In this document: piece after piece, positions 7,701 through 15,158 of the stretch | Position numbering within the stretch: the stretch's first letter is position 1 | How the letters are laid out: the number at the start of each line of letters is the position of its first letter | Made by a program: the position numbers and the translations under genes | Assembly: GCA_900542145.1 (NCBI GenBank) | Contig: UQMF01000012.1 | Span: 4,214-68,213, forward strand | Source of the DNA: an uncultured Oscillospiraceae bacterium | GTDB lineage: Bacteria > Bacillota > Clostridia > Oscillospirales > Ruminococcaceae | DNA length: 64,000 bases | Direction of reading: 5' to 3' | Notes under the pieces: generated by a model | Seen by the model: only the letters and a program-made list of their open reading frames with translations | Told to the model about the DNA's origin: nothing | Database searches by the model: none

Positions 7701-9804
7701 CACAACAAAGGCAGCGATAATATTTAGGAATGACTATTATGGCGGCGATGTTTCCGCTGAGGATAATACAGGCTCGTTCAATGTAAAGGTCGGCGGCAAA
7801 ACAATTATCGTTGTAGACAACAGGTTTGAAGATACGTCGGACGCTGTGGGCGATATAACATACAGGCTCATTTATAAGGGGTCTGATTATTTCCCCGAGG
7901 ACTACTCTGAGGACTTTGTTGTAACAGTCGGCAAAAAGGCGCTGACGGCGGCTGACTTTGATATTGCGCTCCCTGCTGACATGGCGTTCAGCAACACTGC
8001 AAAGGCAGTCACGGTAACAGCTAAGCCCGGCATAAAGGGTGTCGGTAAAATCACTGTAAAGTATTACGACGAGAACGGCAAGGAAGTAACCCCTGTCAAT
8101 GCAGGCAGGTACACAATCAAGATAGATACTTCCGAGGGCGATAACTATATGGCGGCTTCCGGTCTTACCGCCGACAGCTGGAAGTTCATGATAGAAAAGG
8201 CTGGGGCTGAAACGCTTCCCGATACCGAGGTTTCGTACAGGTGGTCAACCGACAAGGATATAACGGTAAGCGTTGCAGGACTTCCTGAGAATATGGGGAA
8301 GGTAACTGTAGACGGCACTAAAAAGGACGGGACGATAATTGCGGGAATTATCCCGGGTTCCTGCTATTCTGACGGAAAGCTCACTTTCCATCTTGGTCCG
8401 AACACTGCTGACGATATAGGCAAGACAGGCTCGTTCACAGTCACGCTTGCTGCGGATAATTATGAAAGCGTTACATTCGCCGTTAAGATCACCCTGACTG
8501 CCAAGGATAACCAGGAAGCGCCCAATCCCGCTGCATTTGACGTAGTATTCACCAACGACGGCAGCGAACTTACAGCGACGATAAAGACCAAGCTTAAGGG
8601 CGTTGAATACAGTTTCGACGGCAAGACATGGAGCAACGTAAACACCACTGCAGCTGCTCATCTTAAGGACGTTACCGCATATCTCCGCTACAAGGAAACT
8701 GACGAACTGAACGCCAGCGCGGCTGTTTTCAAGACGGTAAATTCGGGACACGGCAAACTCGTTCACCATGCAGCCGTGCAGGCTACCTGCCAGAACGATG
8801 GCAGCATAGAGTACTGGGAGTGCAAGACCTGCGCAAAGTATTACAGCAATGATGCTGCAACAACGGAGGTTGCTCTTGCAGACACGACTATCGAAAAGAC
8901 AGACCATAAGTGGTCGGTAAAATACACATACGACAAGGACGGCCACTGGCACAAGTGCGAATACTGCGACGCTGTTACCGAAACAGAGAGCCATGTTTCA
9001 AGCGGCGAAGCTACCTCCGCAAAGGCTGAGTACTGCACAGTGTGCGGCTACATTATAACACCCAGGAAGGGCGGAAGCTCAGGCGGTCATGTAAGCGGCG
9101 GCGGTGGCAGAGATACCACTCCGACCGACACAAGACCCATAATAAACGGTGAACGAAAAACCTGGACGGATATTGCCGCAGACCTCGGCAAACAGAACGG
9201 CGGCAGCGCGACTATTTCTCTAAATGGCGAAACCACAGTTCCTGCGGAGGTCATTAAGGCGATCGCGGACAGGAAGATAAGGGTCGAGTTCGTTTACGAC
9301 AGCACAAAGAGCTGGCTTGTTGACGGCGCAGAGATAACTGCTGTATCCGCAGTCGATCTTTCGCTGCTTCCCGGCTCTGTTGACACTAGTTCGCTGCGCG
9401 GCATATCGGGCGGCAAGTACAGAATAAGCGCTGATATTCCTGCCGAGATCAGGTTTACGTTCCGGAAGCAGTATGCAGGCGAGTTCGCGAATGTCTACAA
9501 GCTGATAGACGGCAAGCTTGTATTCCAGACCTGCGTAAAGCTTGCAGAGGACGGCACTGCCGTTATTCCGGGCATGAACGCTCCGGGTGAATACGTGGTA
9601 ATGGTATGCAGATACAGCGACCGGCAGGGTGACTTTGACAACAACGGCGTTCTTGACATTTACGACGCGGTTGCGCTGCTACGATATTCGGTAGGGATTG
9701 ATTCAGGCGAAGACTTTCAGCTCATTGACCTCAATGGCGATGGACAGGTCAACTGTGCCGACGCTAGTATTGTACTCAGATGGCTGGTCGGGCTGAGCGC
9801 ATGA
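4795..9804 (+). CDS. Secreted GLUG-repeat protein with type I dockerin
   Basis: The 1669-residue protein starts with a signal peptide (KTRNR, a hydrophobic core to about residue 30, cleavage near KTAGAE). Residues about 60-930 are repeats of the GLUG type, in three blocks that each end with a segment like FNFACAGGSDDWQ; units read NKGLIMNLAVSGEV then GGICAKNEGTIYSCSF. Residues about 945-1240 resemble bacterial Ig/MBG-like modules. Residues about 1320-1425 form a Cys-rich module with repeated CxxC pairs. A Gly-rich linker leads to a domain of about 180 residues, and the last 58 residues are a type I dockerin with two calcium-binding repeats (DFDNNGVLDIYDAV and DLNGDGQVNCADAS). No catalytic domain is recognised. 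It is likely exported and docked to a cohesin, perhaps as an adhesin or structural part. GGGAGG precedes the ATG. Confidence 0.85.
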   Translation: MTKTRNRLISVGIGLLLFISAALFIIPQKTAGAETWIESAADFIVGEGSQSVPYQIATAEELANLAKMVNDGKTDENTYFELAANIDLGGKEWTPIGTKDNQFAGKLFGNGNTISNLTISGGEEKGLFAYSSGEIKNLYLENIDITARMNAGGVCAYNSGTIEGCGVLSGAVKSIGPNGGQFGGICDDNSGTVSRCFSNAALNGANSAGIVFVNRANGVVQDCYNTGTFEGSSSASGINHNNYGKIKTCLNLGAVIAEDKISEDGSEIRGYGICGMNIYGASVENCYNDSDVCSRELVGGFTYKVTAFGKTTAELCGDSLPDGFDGSVWNVGGVGGIVDKDAADRFAAKSYSYPSLNGVGSAATRDVEVYNFSTDSTPDWQEFKYIKTVEDFRKIEDDLSGNYVLANDIDFGGNSYRPIAYKSGTSFTGKFSGNGHTISNISVNYDFDLVGLFGTNKGLIMNLAVSGEVTGEEYIGGICAKNEGTIYSCSFDGEVRQSATTQRKGKVGGICGTNYATISNCFNSADVSGNDYIGGICGEMCGKDPVVVYCVSVGKVSGFTGSAIVGGICGYGANVSYGGSPELSHCRFDMDVSGSINLINSGGAITNRGDNFSYNTEFLCGDNIGSFDPDIWNAAKGVVVTPDAKDGKFGTKTCYYMSLKCFGESGGVSSDVFNFACAGGSDDWQPYTLISSEDVFRTYWQSDVKWSENFVLGDDITLAYSLAPNDLIPTSLSTGTFSGRFSGNGHTVTLTDDSTCGLFGTNKGTIINLAVKGNIDSSAGSSMSNYSGGICAVNDGMIYGCSFDGKINGGANNTGAVCGRNNETISNCFALANVKATNGNVGGIAALGKEGSELKSCYFVGTAFSNSTVGLISLSSSENCYYNKEVCQFDEEQSSTGLTTLEMTSYSALAKMILTDDIWEKLPNDTANGVAYYPSFKGSTYVPSVKYTAKLELNRVGDEAPVYGDDIEFTTKAAIIFRNDYYGGDVSAEDNTGSFNVKVGGKTIIVVDNRFEDTSDAVGDITYRLIYKGSDYFPEDYSEDFVVTVGKKALTAADFDIALPADMAFSNTAKAVTVTAKPGIKGVGKITVKYYDENGKEVTPVNAGRYTIKIDTSEGDNYMAASGLTADSWKFMIEKAGAETLPDTEVSYRWSTDKDITVSVAGLPENMGKVTVDGTKKDGTIIAGIIPGSCYSDGKLTFHLGPNTADDIGKTGSFTVTLAADNYESVTFAVKITLTAKDNQEAPNPAAFDVVFTNDGSELTATIKTKLKGVEYSFDGKTWSNVNTTAAAHLKDVTAYLRYKETDELNASAAVFKTVNSGHGKLVHHAAVQATCQNDGSIEYWECKTCAKYYSNDAATTEVALADTTIEKTDHKWSVKYTYDKDGHWHKCEYCDAVTETESHVSSGEATSAKAEYCTVCGYIITPRKGGSSGGHVSGGGGRDTTPTDTRPIINGERKTWTDIAADLGKQNGGSATISLNGETTVPAEVIKAIADRKIRVEFVYDSTKSWLVDGAEITAVSAVDLSLLPGSVDTSSLRGISGGKYRISADIPAEIRFTFRKQYAGEFANVYKLIDGKLVFQTCVKLAEDGTAVIPGMNAPGEYVVMVCRYSDRQGDFDNNGVLDIYDAVALLRYSVGIDSGEDFQLIDLNGDGQVNCADASIVLRWLVGLSA

Positions 9805-9830
9805 TCCGCTGACGAAAACTGAACAAAATG

Positions 9831-9856
9831 ATGGGCGCACGGTGACGTGTGCCCAT
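9831..9856 (+). terminator. Hairpin after the dockerin gene
   Basis: ATGGGCGCAC (9831-9840) pairs with GTGTGCCCAT (9847-9856), loop of 6, with one G-U pair. No T-run follows, so termination is uncertain. Confidence 0.35.
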
Positions 9857-9866
9857 TCGGCTGTAA

Positions 9867-10878
9867 GGCATATCGCAACGTTACAGCGTCGATACCCCGG
9901 AAGGCGAGCTTTCGGGGCTTTCCTGCGACTGCCCGTACGACCGCGGATACTGCAAGCACCTTGCCGTCGCGCTCATATATCTTGAGAGCAAATTTGACTA
10001 CATCATGCCGGATTATCTATTCAGCTACAGGTATTTCCGGCAGCATTACGAATCCCCCGGTCGTAAAGGACGGAAACGAGCAGGCGAAACAGTCACTGCA
10101 GCGCATTGTGAAGCCGTTTATCCTGCGCAGGATGAAGTCCGGGGTGCTGACCGAGCTTCCCGAAAAAACGGAAACGGTGCTGCTTTCGGAAATGGAAAAG
10201 GAGCAGAGCGAAATTTATTCCGCGAACGTTGCGGAGGTGCGCTCCGCGGTGACGGCTTCAAATGGTGATAACACCGAAAAAATAAAGATCCTCGCAATGC
10301 TGACGCGATTACGGCAGATATGCTGCGACCCGGCGCTGGTCTACGAGAATTACACCGGGAAAAGCGCCAAGCTGGAGCAGTGCGTGGAGCTTGTGGAAAG
10401 CTGCGTTAATTCCGGGCACAATCTGCTTTTGTTCTCGCAGTTCACGTCAATGCTGGATATTGTCGCGGCGCGTCTTGACGGCATGGGAATACGGTATTTC
10501 ATGCTGACTGGTTCCACAAAACCCGCGCAGCGGCTGAAAATAGTGAACAGCTTCAACGGCGACGACACCAGCGTATTCCTGATATCTCTGAAAGCAGGCG
10601 GCACGGGGCTTAATCTTACCGGCGCGGACGTTGTTATACACTACGACCCGTGGTGGAACAGCTCGGCTGAAAATCAGGCTTCCGACCGCGCTTACCGAAT
10701 CGGGCAGAAGAAAAACGTGCAGATATATAAGCTCATCACCAGGAACACCATCGAGGAGAAGATATGCGAGTTACAGCAGGCAAAATCCGGGCTTGCGGAT
10801 ATCGTACTCAGCGGAGGGGAGAACTCCGGAAATATCATGAGCATGACTTCTGAAGAGATACTGGAACTTCTGAAGTGA
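9867..10878 (+). pseudogene. Collapsed SWIM/SNF2 helicase gene
   Basis: From 9867 to about 10062 one frame encodes a SWIM zinc-binding segment (SCDCPYDRGYCKHLA) that runs directly into IMPDYLFSYRYFRQHYESP, a segment found in the middle of bacterial SNF2 helicases. A frameshift at about 10060 switches to the frame that continues VVKDGNEQ, FILRRMKSG, the second helicase lobe (GTGLNLTGADVVIHYDPWWN, ASDRAYRIGQ) and the C-terminus. The first helicase lobe, with Walker A and the DEAH box, is missing between the SWIM piece and YLFSY. So the gene suffered one large internal deletion plus a frameshift and cannot hydrolyse ATP. An intact protein of this family is about 1000 residues or more. Confidence 0.8.
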
Positions 10879-10893
10879 TCCTCGTAAAATGAA

Positions 10894-10930
10894 AAGCCCC
10901 CACAGAGCCATGGCTTTTTGGGGGCTTCTA
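10894..10930. terminator. Bidirectional terminator
   Basis: AAGCCCCCA (10894-10902) pairs with TGGGGGCTT (10919-10927), followed by CTATATT on the plus strand and TTCATTTTA on the minus strand. It could serve both the SNF2 remnant and the former rhamnose locus on the minus strand. Confidence 0.7.
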
Positions 10931-10945
10931 TATTGTGCGGCGATT

Positions 10946-11195
10946 TTAATCAAGATATTCCTCGTTGGTAACGTCAAAATCAGGTCCGGAGCAGAAAAGT
11001 CCATGGTGCGTCCAGACTGCCACGTCGTATTTTTTCATCAGTTCAGAGGTGGCGAGCGCTATCTCAGCGCCGCCCTCGAAGCCCCACACGGTTTGCCATG
11101 CGGTACCATCGCCGTTAATCTCGACAATTCCGATGGAGTGCTCCGGGTCAGGAATGCTTTCACACATCTTTTTCCGAAACTTCTTTCGGATATTC
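10946..11195 (-). pseudogene. rhaD: Internally deleted fragment of rhamnulose-1-phosphate aldolase
   Basis: The minus-strand frame encodes DPEHSIGIVEINGDGTAWQ-TVWGFEGG, typical of the region after the first third of RhaD, joined directly to AEIALATSELMKKYDVAVW followed by THHGLFCSGPDFD, which in intact RhaD lies about 80-90 residues further on. The stretch with the metal-binding His-x-His is lost. The frame ends soon after with an unrelated tail. RhaD splits L-rhamnulose 1-phosphate into DHAP and L-lactaldehyde; this fragment cannot. The continuous plus-strand frame that crosses this region is antisense to it. The upper boundary (about 11195) is an estimate. Confidence 0.7.
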
Positions 11196-11214
11196 ACGGA
11201 GTTCATCGGGACCG

Positions 11215-11680
11215 TGCAGCGGAGGCGTTCTCGCTGAGCGACGCTTTTATACAGCGCAGCGAGAGGTTCAATAATCTTCAGCAGATCACAAATCTGCAAT
11301 ATAACATGGTGCTGGATTTCGCCGACAGAATGAGCCGTATCCGTCAGGGAGAAAAGCCTACCCAGCTGACGATATCCGTTTCAAACTACGTCCGCCGTCA
11401 TATTTCGGAAAAAATATGCGTTGAGGATATAGCAAGGGAGCTTTTTATGAGCCGTCCGTATCTTTCTGCTAAATTCTCGCATGAAGCCGGAATGTCGCTC
11501 ACAGATTTCATTCTGAAACAAAAAACGGAGGAGGCGAAGCGCCTTCTCCGTTATTCGGACAAATCTGCCGCAGCAATAAGTTCCTATCTCGGTTTCTCAT
11601 CGCAGAGCCATTTCTCAAGGGTTTTCAGGAAGTACTCCGGTAAAACTCCAGCGGAATACAGAGATAAATATCAGCGATAA
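11215..11680 (+). pseudogene. C-terminal part of an AraC family regulator
   Basis: The frame is open from 10889, but residues before about 110 are antisense to the rhaD fragment and are not homologous to anything. From about 11215 it reads as a genuine AraC/XylS regulator: a helical linker (SERFNNLQQITNLQ), then two helix-turn-helix units with CVEDIARELFMSRPYLSAKF and SSYLGFSSQSHFSRVFRKY, ending at PAEYRDKYQR. The sensor domain and a proper start are missing. DNA binding might survive if translated, but no ribosome binding site is apparent. Confidence 0.65.
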
Positions 11681-11751
11681 TGCTGATCGCAGATCTTGTT
11701 ATTATGGTTGGAATTTATACGGGTAAATCTTATACCATATGTGTATTTCCC

Positions 11752-11780
11752 TTGACTTGGTTTACATTTTGTGATATAAT
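11752..11780 (+). promoter_or_regulatory. Sigma-A promoter for the PfkB kinase
   Basis: TTGACT (11752-11757), 17-base spacer, TATAAT (11775-11780). Confidence 0.75.
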
Positions 11781-11819
11781 TGATTTGCGTTATTATGTCG
11801 AATTTTGCGAGGTTGTAGA

Positions 11820-12623
11820 ATGAAAAGAATAAAGCTTACTGCGCTGCCGTGTATATGCGCCGATGTTTTTGACGGCACAGACATAATCAGACCAGGAGGA
11901 GAAGCGCTGAATTTTGCTGCCCATGCCTCTCGCTTTGATGAGATAGACGTTACGCTGCTTGGAATTGTCGGAAAGGATAAATATGCGGAAGCGATAATGG
12001 ATTCAATATCAGGGCTTGATATTGATAAAAGCCATATACGCACTGATGAAAGGTATCAGACCGCCAATAATATGACATACCTTACAGCAGACGGCGACAG
12101 GTATTATAAAGATGATTCATGGAACGGAAAAATACTTGATGACATCATTCTGAACGATGACGAAATCAGAATATTATCCGAATCCGATGTGGTCTTTGTT
12201 CACTTCTGGGCTTCGTGTTTTTCGCAGGTAGTTGAACTGAAGAAAACGTCCGGATTTAAGCTCGCGGTGGATTTTGACGTCTACAGGGATTTTGCTGATA
12301 TGGAACGGCTTGCACCGTACATTGATTTCTTTATGATAAGCGGCTCGGAGGAACTACTGCCGAAGTTCAGAGAGTTATCGTGTAAGTATGATTGCCTGTT
12401 TAATATATCCCTTGCAGAACGGGGAAGCGTCACATACTTTAAAGGGCAGGAATTCAGAGTGCAGGCTGTAAAGGTCGAAACCGTAATTGACACGACCGGG
12501 TGCGGCGACAGCTACCACGCCGGATTTGTATGCTCATATATGCTTGAAAATGATATTGAAAAGGCTATGATGGTTGGTTCTGAGATAGCAGCAGAAACCC
12601 TGAAACATTACGGCGGCTTCTGA
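11820..12623 (+). CDS. PfkB family sugar kinase, fructoselysine 6-kinase-like
   Basis: The 267-residue protein has the PfkB/ribokinase fold signature near its C-terminus, DTTGCGDSYHAGF, with the catalytic Asp, and an N-terminal GGEALNFAAHASRF sugar-binding motif. The end (EIAAETLKHYGGF) resembles FrlD, which phosphorylates fructoselysine made by glycation of lysine. No deglycase (frlB) or transporter is adjacent, so the substrate is uncertain and other PfkB sugars are possible. I chose the ATG at 11820, with GCGAGG 7 bases upstream, over an in-frame TTG at 11805. It has its own promoter and a strong terminator and is thus a single-gene unit. Confidence 0.75.
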   Translation: MKRIKLTALPCICADVFDGTDIIRPGGEALNFAAHASRFDEIDVTLLGIVGKDKYAEAIMDSISGLDIDKSHIRTDERYQTANNMTYLTADGDRYYKDDSWNGKILDDIILNDDEIRILSESDVVFVHFWASCFSQVVELKKTSGFKLAVDFDVYRDFADMERLAPYIDFFMISGSEELLPKFRELSCKYDCLFNISLAERGSVTYFKGQEFRVQAVKVETVIDTTGCGDSYHAGFVCSYMLENDIEKAMMVGSEIAAETLKHYGGF

Positions 12624-12640
12624 TTATTCCTTGATAACAA

Positions 12641-12684
12641 ACAGCACCGGAAGTGATTCTCGTTCGCTTCCGGTGCTGTTATTG
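12641..12684 (+). terminator. Terminator of the PfkB kinase gene
   Basis: ACAGCACCGGAAG (12641-12653) pairs with CTTCCGGTGCTGT (12667-12679), followed by TATT. Confidence 0.75.
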
Positions 12685-12739
12685 AACCTTGGATTACGCC
12701 TTGAAATTAAGGCTAAAAGATGATATTGGAGGGCTGTAT

Positions 12740-13615
12740 ATGATCTTTCAGCAGGAATTCCAGACCGCCGACCAGCCTGAGAAGAATCATGCCACCTGCG
12801 CGGTATATCATACCAGCGAGGATGGAAATTATCCTCTGCACTGCCATTCGTACTATGAGATATCCTACGTTATCAGCGGCGAACGCTATGAGGTCATAAA
12901 CGGCAGACCGTATAATATAAAGGAGAATACACTGGTGTTCATTCCACCTCTGGCTTTTCATGCGAACTACAATGTCCGCGCCACCGACGTTGCAGTAATA
13001 CAATTCTCAACGGGATTTCTTCGGGACACGTCCTCCGTGATGAGCGATTCGCTGATACTCAGACGCCCGGACGGGCTTTCCCCGGTTTTCTCACCAGAAT
13101 CCGGCGGTGGGATCTACAATGTGCTCCAGAGAATAATCGAAGTGTGCTCTGCCGGCGGACCGGAAAATTATGCGCCCGTCACCGTGCTGACCGACCAGTT
13201 CCGCAAGAACGGAATGGTGCTGGAGCTCGTCGCAGCGCTGCTTCATGAGAACTGCGTCATTCCCGTCGAGGGAGCCGGAATTTCCACCCAGAACGTAAGG
13301 CTTGACCGTATAATTGAACATATCATGAGCCACCCGGCTGAGAAGCTGGACATGAAAACTGCCGCCGCAATGGCAAATATGAGCTACTTTGCGTTCAGCC
13401 GGAAATTCAAATCTGCAGTCGGACTGAATTTTTCGGATTACTGCAACCTGCTGCGCATACGCTTTGCGGAGGACAAGCTGATATCTACCGATATGCCGAT
13501 CTCCGATATAGCGGCTGAGATCGGCATAGATACGCCCAGCTACTTTTCAAGGCTGTTCAGGAATACAAACGGGATATCTCCGCAGGAATTCCGAAACAGA
13601 AACCGCTCCCGCTGA
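12740..13615 (+). CDS. AraC family transcriptional regulator
   Basis: A 291-residue regulator with an N-terminal cupin-like sensor (PLHCHSYYEISYVISGERYEV-type His/Glu pattern near residues 32-52) and a C-terminal pair of helix-turn-helix units (MKTAAAMANMSYFAFSRKF and ISDIAAEIGIDTPSYFSRLF, ending SPQEFRNRNR). Such proteins usually sense a sugar or sugar acid and activate catabolic genes. The ATG at 12740 has GGAGGG 7 bases upstream; the open frame extends 17 codons further without a site. It is convergent with the GH5 gene, whose regulation it might share. Confidence 0.85.
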   Translation: MIFQQEFQTADQPEKNHATCAVYHTSEDGNYPLHCHSYYEISYVISGERYEVINGRPYNIKENTLVFIPPLAFHANYNVRATDVAVIQFSTGFLRDTSSVMSDSLILRRPDGLSPVFSPESGGGIYNVLQRIIEVCSAGGPENYAPVTVLTDQFRKNGMVLELVAALLHENCVIPVEGAGISTQNVRLDRIIEHIMSHPAEKLDMKTAAAMANMSYFAFSRKFKSAVGLNFSDYCNLLRIRFAEDKLISTDMPISDIAAEIGIDTPSYFSRLFRNTNGISPQEFRNRNRSR

Positions 13616-13651
13616 CGTGCTATAATCCCATGCGCTGGACACCATAGGCGT

Positions 13652-14797
13652 TCACTGTTCCTTTTCTGCCTTTGACGGTGCGATAAGCTTTTCGATGAAT
13701 TCCGGGTTTCTGAATCTTGCGTTGTTGCGGTCGTACTCATCGCCGGAGGTATCCCAGAGGATAGGGCAGGCGCCTATTTCGTACATTGCGGAGGAAACGT
13801 CCAGCATATAGGATTCTTTGGTTTCGCGCGTCTTGTTCTTTCCGAAGCAGCCATATTCTCCGACTATGACGGGTATCCCGTTGTCGATGAAGGTCGTTTT
13901 GAGCAGGTCCATACAGCGGTTCAGCTCCGCAATGTCGGATTCGCTGCCCCAGTCGGTCTTTGCCTTGCCCCAGTCAGCGTCCTTTTCAAGTATTGTCAGC
14001 GTTGACGGATTGTAGTAATGCACCGAAACCGCAAGGCGTCCGGCCGGGTCGCTGGGCATTTTGAAAAGCTCATCGCAGGTGAGGTCTATATCCGTGTTGT
14101 AACCGGAAATCAGCAGGTGGCGCTTTGCGTTGTTGCCGCCGGTCGCTCTCACGGTATCAACGAACGCCTGATTTACCCTGTTCACAAGGTCGTAGGAGGA
14201 CTGCTTTTCAGCGCCGTTTGTTCCGCTGTACCTGTTCCAGAGACTTTCCCAGCCGAGCGCCTCATTCTGGGATTCAAACACCAGCTTGTCGCCACGATCC
14301 CTGAACAGTTCGGCTATCTGCTTCCACATAGTGGTGTAGCGTTTCATGTTTTCGTCAACGTTCTCCGGGAACTTGCTGATCCAGCCGTTGTCGTAGTGAA
14401 TGTTGACTATAACGTACATTCCAGTGCCTAGCGCCATATCAACGACTTCCTGTACCCTATCGGCATAATCGGGATTTATTGTGTATGTACCATCGTCCGC
14501 CATCATATTCGACCACGCTACCGGAATACGCAGTACGCCGAATCCGGCGTCAGCATAGCCCTGGATATCCTCGGCGGTTATTATCGGGCTTCCCCATGCT
14601 TTTTCGTAGCTTGATGGAGAAGATCCGTTTATCCAGTCACCGCAGGATTCCAGCGTGTTCCCGAGGTTTATCCCATAACCCATTTCGCGTACGACATCCA
14701 TGGTAGAAATGTCGCGCATTCCATTGTTCGAGCTGTCGCAGCCGGACATCATTACAGTCATGATAACTGCAAGTATCGCGGAAATTATACTGTTCAT
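13652..14797 (-). CDS. GH5 family endoglucanase lipoprotein
   Basis: The 381-residue protein begins with a lipoprotein signal (hydrophobic stretch ending VMMSGC, lipid-modified Cys near residue 19). The rest is a glycoside hydrolase family 5 catalytic domain, closest in pattern to subfamily 4: GYGINLGNTLES, GVLRIPVAW, NIHYDNGW, acid/base Glu in FESQNEAL and nucleophile Glu in VIVGEYG. Substrates of the subfamily are beta-1,4-glucans, xyloglucan and mannan. No dockerin or binding module is attached, so it probably stays on the cell membrane. The ATG at 14797 has an AGGGGG site; an ATG 6 codons upstream has none. A TTGCGA-N17-TAAAAT promoter precedes it. Confidence 0.9.
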   Translation of the reverse strand: MNSIISAILAVIMTVMMSGCDSSNNGMRDISTMDVVREMGYGINLGNTLESCGDWINGSSPSSYEKAWGSPIITAEDIQGYADAGFGVLRIPVAWSNMMADDGTYTINPDYADRVQEVVDMALGTGMYVIVNIHYDNGWISKFPENVDENMKRYTTMWKQIAELFRDRGDKLVFESQNEALGWESLWNRYSGTNGAEKQSSYDLVNRVNQAFVDTVRATGGNNAKRHLLISGYNTDIDLTCDELFKMPSDPAGRLAVSVHYYNPSTLTILEKDADWGKAKTDWGSESDIAELNRCMDLLKTTFIDNGIPVIVGEYGCFGKNKTRETKESYMLDVSSAMYEIGACPILWDTSGDEYDRNNARFRNPEFIEKLIAPSKAEKEQ

Positions 14798-14845
14798 TAT
14801 TATCCCCCTGTGCATAGTGCATAAAGTTTTTTCCTTTCTGATTTA

Positions 14846-14874
14846 ATTTTACAATATATTATCTTATATCGCAA
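14846..14874 (-). promoter_or_regulatory. Promoter of the GH5 gene
   Basis: On the minus strand, -35 TTGCGA (14869-14874) and -10 TAAAAT (14846-14851) are 17 bases apart. Confidence 0.55.
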
Positions 14875-14950
14875 CGGGCGGATTTGCGAATTACTTATAC
14901 TTTTTTGCTCTTTTTATGCAAAGGATTTATTTCCCAGGTCTGCATTTGTT

Positions 14951-15144
14951 TTATTTGCTCAGATTGCCGCCGTTGCGTTCATGCCAGCCCTGCTCCCAGC
15001 CGTCGCTGCACATACGGATAAAATCCTGCATTATTCCTGACCAGACATCGCCGAAAGGTGCGGTTTTCGGTTCTTCCTGCTTTACCATAAGTCCGGTCAT
15101 ATCGCGCCGGATTCCTGCATTTCACGTATTGCTTCATGCGGCAT
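14951..15144 (-). pseudogene. Fused remnant of rhaA 3' end and rhaD 5' end
   Basis: On the minus strand an upper frame reads EAIREMQESG and, after a small frameshift, continues MTGLMVKQEEPKTAPFGDVW, which resembles the C-terminal part of L-rhamnose isomerase (RhaA; family pattern K-x-PFGxVW). This runs into DFIRMCSDGWEQGWHERNGGNL, the conserved N-terminus of rhamnulose-1-phosphate aldolase (RhaD), and stops at 14951. So a rhaA-rhaD junction has been squeezed to under 200 bases. The rhaD part is well supported; the rhaA part is less sure. Confidence 0.6.
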
Positions 15145-15158
15145 GAGCAGCGCATTGA

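Noticed and set aside
8245..8994. 249-codon minus-strand frame inside the GLUG/dockerin gene
   Set aside because: Antisense to Ig-like and Cys-rich modules; no site for translation.
10889..11214. N-terminal 110 codons of the open frame that ends as an AraC regulator
   Set aside because: This part is antisense to a rhaD fragment and starts inside a terminator hairpin; only the later part is protein-like.
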